Source: DATBLE01 sp963791425
GTDB taxonomy: Bacteria > Actinomycetota > Thermoleophilia > Gaiellales > Gaiellaceae
NCBI GenBank assembly: GCA_963791425.1
Contig: CAWBSE010000003.1
Location: forward strand, 1,254,163-1,318,162
Direction of reading: 5' to 3'
DNA length: 64,000 bases
Shown here: one piece after another, positions 61,274 through 64,000 of the stretch
Numbering within the stretch: the first letter of the stretch is position 1
Layout of the letters: every line of letters starts with the position of its first letter
Program-made: the position numbers and the translations under genes
Notes under the pieces: generated by a model
Database searches by the model: none
What the model saw: the letters and a program-made list of their open reading frames with translations, nothing else
Told to the model about the DNA's origin: nothing

Positions 61274-62992
61274 CTAGTCGATCGTGACCCACACCTGTCC
61301 GAGGCCGAACGCGATCCCGGCCGGAGTACCTCCGATCGGGATCGTGTCGACGACCCGAAAGCGGCTGGGGTCGATCCGCACCACGGTCCCCGCTGCCGTC
61401 GCTACCCAGGCCGATCGCGCACCCACCGCAACTCCCTGTGGGTTGGTGCCCACGTTGACCGTGCGCAGGACCTGATCAGTTCTGGGGTCGATCGCCCAGA
61501 CACTGTTGCCGTTCGGGTCGATGACCCAGACTGCGCCGGCGCCGGTCGCGATCTGCGAGCCCTGGAAAGGAAGTCTGATCCGGGCGAGCTTCGCACCCGT
61601 CTTCGCATCGAGGCGAGAGATCCCCGCGTCATCGGTCACCCACACGGAGCGGTAACCGATCGCGATTCCGTTGCAGCAGCCGAGGCCGCCGGGGAGCGCC
61701 CGCAGGGCAGACGGCCGAACTCGCGTCGCGCTTCCGTCCCCCGTCGCCCAGACAGTTGCTACGTCGCTTGCCACCCATGACGCAACCGCGCCCCGCGCCA
61801 GCGGGTTGGGCGCCCGAGGCAGCTGGACGGTCTTCAGCAGCGCTCCCGAGTCCGCATCGATCTGGGAAAGAACGAAGGCCGAACTCACAACCCAGAGCGA
61901 GCCGCCCCCCACAGCCACATCGCTCGGCGAGGAGCCGGCCGGAATCGTCCTGAGTACCGCGTGCGACCGGGGGTCGACCCGCGACAGCGTCTGCTCGCCG
62001 GAGTTCAGAACCCACACCGCATCGCGAGCGACGACCACGGACGTTGGCGTGTCCCCGACCGGGGTCGCCGCGAGGACCTTGCCGGACGAGGCGTCGATCA
62101 CGCCGAGCGAATTCGGCGCGACCACCATCGGGTGGTTGCCGCCACTGCCGAGCACCTCGACGAGAAGCGCGGCCACGGAGCCGACAATGAGCACGACGGC
62201 CACGAGGAGGAGCCAGCGCATCCTTCGTGTGAGGAGCCGCGGCTCGACGGCCGCCTTCGTGGCCTGGCTCTCCGCATCGGTTATCGGGATGTCGAGATCG
62301 AGATCGGGATCCTGGTTGAGGATCTTCTGGTGTAGCTGGCGGAGCTCTCGGCCCGGCTCGATCCCAAGTTCGTCGACGAGCGCCCGGCGCGCCGCCAGAT
62401 AGGCATCCAGCGCCTCCGCCTGCCGGCCGCTCCGGTAGAGGGCGAGCATCAACTGACCGCGCAGTCGCTCGCGCGACGGATGCTCCGCTACGAGCGCCTC
62501 CAGCTCGCCTGTGAGCTCGGCATGATCGCCGGCCCGCAGATCCCGCTCGATCCGCTCCTCCTCGCACGCCAGGCGCAGGTCCTCGAGCCTCGCGATGTCC
62601 GTACTGGCAAAGCGTTGGTAGCCAAAGTCGGCCAGCGGCGGTCCTCGCCAGAGCGCCAACGCCTCCACCAGCTCGCCCTGCTCGTGCAGGCGCCGGAAGC
62701 GGTCGAGATCCAACTCGCCTTCGCCCACCTGGAGCAGGTAACCCGGCGGCCTGGTCTGTACCCGCTCCTTCCCGAGGAGCTTGCGCAGGCCCGAGACATA
62801 GACCTGGAGCGCTTTGTGTGCCGTCTCCGGAGGGTCGTCCTCCCACAGCGCGTCGATCAGCCGGTCGTTCGAGACAACGTTGTTGGCATCGAGGAGCAGC
62901 ACGGCGAGCAGGGCGCGCTGCTTGGCACCGCCGAGATCGACGGCCTGCCCATCAGAAAGCACCTCCAGCGGGCCGAGGATCCGGAACTCCAT
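61274..62992 (-). CDS. SARP/BTAD-type regulator fused through a membrane helix to a beta-propeller
   Basis: 572 residues. Residues 1-92 form the winged-helix domain of SARP/AfsR regulators (FRILGPLEVLSDG, KALQVYVSGLRKLLG, RPPGYLLQV); 95-240 form the BTAD helical domain (LMLALYRSGRQAEALDAYLAARRALVDELGIEPGRELRQLH). A single membrane helix follows (WLLLVAVVLIVGSVAALLVEVL, about 262-283), then a YncE-like propeller (WVLNSGEQTLSRVDPRSHAVL; VWVIDPNGNSVWAIDPRTDQVL). The topology places DNA binding inside and the propeller outside: a one-component membrane receptor. ATG 62992. Confidence 0.88.
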   Translation of the reverse strand: MEFRILGPLEVLSDGQAVDLGGAKQRALLAVLLLDANNVVSNDRLIDALWEDDPPETAHKALQVYVSGLRKLLGKERVQTRPPGYLLQVGEGELDLDRFRRLHEQGELVEALALWRGPPLADFGYQRFASTDIARLEDLRLACEEERIERDLRAGDHAELTGELEALVAEHPSRERLRGQLMLALYRSGRQAEALDAYLAARRALVDELGIEPGRELRQLHQKILNQDPDLDLDIPITDAESQATKAAVEPRLLTRRMRWLLLVAVVLIVGSVAALLVEVLGSGGNHPMVVAPNSLGVIDASSGKVLAATPVGDTPTSVVVARDAVWVLNSGEQTLSRVDPRSHAVLRTIPAGSSPSDVAVGGGSLWVVSSAFVLSQIDADSGALLKTVQLPRAPNPLARGAVASWVASDVATVWATGDGSATRVRPSALRALPGGLGCCNGIAIGYRSVWVTDDAGISRLDAKTGAKLARIRLPFQGSQIATGAGAVWVIDPNGNSVWAIDPRTDQVLRTVNVGTNPQGVAVGARSAWVATAAGTVVRIDPSRFRVVDTIPIGGTPAGIAFGLGQVWVTID

Positions 62993-63051
62993 TCGCCTCC
63001 CGGTCTGTGTCGCCGTGAATCCGCGACGTTATCGGCTCGCGTCCGCCTCCG

Positions 63052-63089
63052 CTTAAGGCGCGCCTTAACCGCTCTCTTACCGGCTCTTA
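63052..63089 (+). promoter_or_regulatory. Direct repeats, possible SARP operator
   Basis: CTTA occurs at 63052, 63064, 63076 and 63086, in CTTAAGG, CTTAACC, CTTACCG and CTTAGCC contexts, 10-12 bases apart. SARP-type regulators bind direct repeats about one helical turn apart. The site lies between the divergent BTAD and repeat-protein genes. Confidence 0.5.
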
Positions 63090-63160
63090 GCCCGGGTGGC
63101 GTCTTCTCTCGGACAAGAGAGCCACACGAAGTGGCTCCGGAGCAAGGGAGGCGATTCAAG

Positions 63161-63850
63161 ATGAAGTCCTCGTCCTATCTCAGTTGGTTCAGACGACTTG
63201 TCGTCCTCGGCGCAGTCGTCGCCGTCGGGGCATCCGCCTCGACCGCCGGCGCGGTCGGGCGGCCACCCGACATCCAGGACGCCGCTACTGCGAGCCTGGC
63301 GGCGAACGTCAGCCGGCCGCCGGACATCCAGGCCGTCGCGTCCCGCCTGTCGGCGAGCGTGCCCGACGTCTTCGAGCGCTACGCGGCGACTCACCCGTTC
63401 GGCAGCGCGAGCGTGCCCGACGTCTTCGAGCGCTACGCGGCGACTCACCCGTTCGGCAGCGCGAGCGTGCCCGACGTCTTCGAGCGCTACGCGGCGACTC
63501 ACCCGTTCGGCAGCGGGCTGTCCGTGTACGACGCGGCCGTTAGCCGGCCGCCCGACGTCATTGATGCGGCCTCCGCGACCCAACTCGCGATCAACGACGT
63601 CTTCGAGCGGTACGCCGCCGAGCATCCGTTCGGTCGGAGGCTGACCGTCACGCCGACGAGCCTCGTCTCACGGCCGCCCGATGTCACCGACAAAGCTCTG
63701 GCGCTGCAGAGCAGCTCCCCGAGCCAGTCGAACGGCTTCAACTGGAGCGACTGGGGGATCGGGATCGCCACCGGGGTGGGGCTGGCTCTCCTCCTCGGCA
63801 TCGGGCTCCTGACGAGCAGGCAACTGCGCCACCGCGTGCAGCCTGCCTAG
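63161..63850 (+). CDS. Cell-surface repeat protein with C-terminal membrane anchor
   Basis: 229 residues. A signal peptide (LVVLGAVVAVGASASTAGA, about 13-31) is followed by two alternating motif types: RPPDI/V (four times: GRPPDIQDAA, SRPPDIQAVA, SRPPDVIDAA, SRPPDVTDKA) and DVFERYAATHPFG (three perfect tandem copies plus NDVFERYAAEHPFG). A membrane helix (GIGIATGVGLALLLGIGLL) and short basic tail end it. No known family recognised. AAGGGAGG precedes ATG 63161. Divergent from the BTAD-propeller regulator and followed by a strong terminator. Confidence 0.82.
   Translation: MKSSSYLSWFRRLVVLGAVVAVGASASTAGAVGRPPDIQDAATASLAANVSRPPDIQAVASRLSASVPDVFERYAATHPFGSASVPDVFERYAATHPFGSASVPDVFERYAATHPFGSGLSVYDAAVSRPPDVIDAASATQLAINDVFERYAAEHPFGRRLTVTPTSLVSRPPDVTDKALALQSSSPSQSNGFNWSDWGIGIATGVGLALLLGIGLLTSRQLRHRVQPA
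63356..63517 (+). repeat. Three tandem 54-base repeats in coding sequence
   Basis: Units start at 63356, 63410 and 63464 and encode SVPDVFERYAATHPFGSA; the DNA is practically identical between units, implying recent expansion. Confidence 0.9.
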
Positions 63851-63867
63851 GTTCGCCTCCGCGAACG

Positions 63868-63899
63868 GATCGAGCGGGCCCTACAGGGCCCGCTCGATC
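63868..63899 (+). terminator. Strong hairpin terminator
   Basis: GATCGAGCGGGCCC pairs with GGGCCCGCTCGATC around a 4-base loop, 17 bases after the repeat-protein stop. Confidence 0.8.
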
Positions 63900-64000
63900 T
63901 GCTGAGGTGGGTAGCAGCGGTCTGGTTTGACCCGTCCGACGGGGGCAATCTGCGCCGTCGGGTCAGCTACGAGCGCGCCTTCGACCGGAGCGGTACCTGG

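Noticed and set aside
63356..63517. CRISPR array
   Set aside because: Units are contiguous without spacers, in frame, and encode a protein repeat.

Overview
The window is high-GC DNA with compact operons joined by ATGA/GTGA overlaps, many GTG starts, SARP/BTAD, SigR/RsrA-type and LuxR/LAL-type regulators, DUF1918 and CHRD proteins. This suggests an actinobacterial chromosome, most likely from a deep lineage such as Thermoleophilia (Gaiellales/Solirubrobacterales). That placement is inferred from gene content only. No rRNA, complete tRNA, CRISPR array, transposase or integrase was seen.

Layout. 0.3-19.6 kb looks like one catabolic region. A five-gene minus-strand operon (amidohydrolase, SDR, 2-oxoacid dehydrogenase E2 and E1-beta, NmrA-like) diverges from a plus-strand RbsABC-type ABC importer. 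Beyond it lie bicupin, XRE-cupin regulator, E1-alpha and M24 genes on the minus strand, a damaged FAD monooxygenase, then a 3-hydroxyisobutyrate-dehydrogenase-like gene, a second bicupin, a MetE-like gene and a small cupin. 19.6-25.4 kb reads as a copper/thiol/envelope stress block: CopC-CopD fusion, HtrA protease, GCS2-type ligase, HMA metal chaperone, and a SigR-like sigma factor with its ZAS anti-sigma, preceded by a near-perfect SigR promoter. 25.6-29.3 kb holds a molybdo-oxidoreductase/cytochrome b pair, a CHRD protein and a two-component system.

29.4-40.6 kb is an accessory region of mostly single, unrelated genes separated by copies of one short repeat with core GGGACATTCCYGAACACT. Eleven copies lie here and three more at 59.0-59.9 kb. 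One complete unit (repeat, small gene, repeat) occurs at both places in inverted orientation, with homology beginning and ending inside the repeat cores. This cassette-like organisation is the most interesting feature of the window.

41.7-46.8 kb carries an M20 peptidase, an ATP-grasp ligase and a HAD-GH65 fusion, all split by many frameshifts. 46.8-51 kb has small housekeeping-type genes and membrane proteins. 51.5-56.7 kb contains an NHL propeller protein, a DUF4242-like protein and a LAL regulator between two direct copies of a tRNA 3'-end fragment. 59.9-63.9 kb has a solute-binding protein, a BTAD regulator fused through a membrane helix to a propeller domain, and, divergently, a surface protein built of tandem 18-residue repeats.
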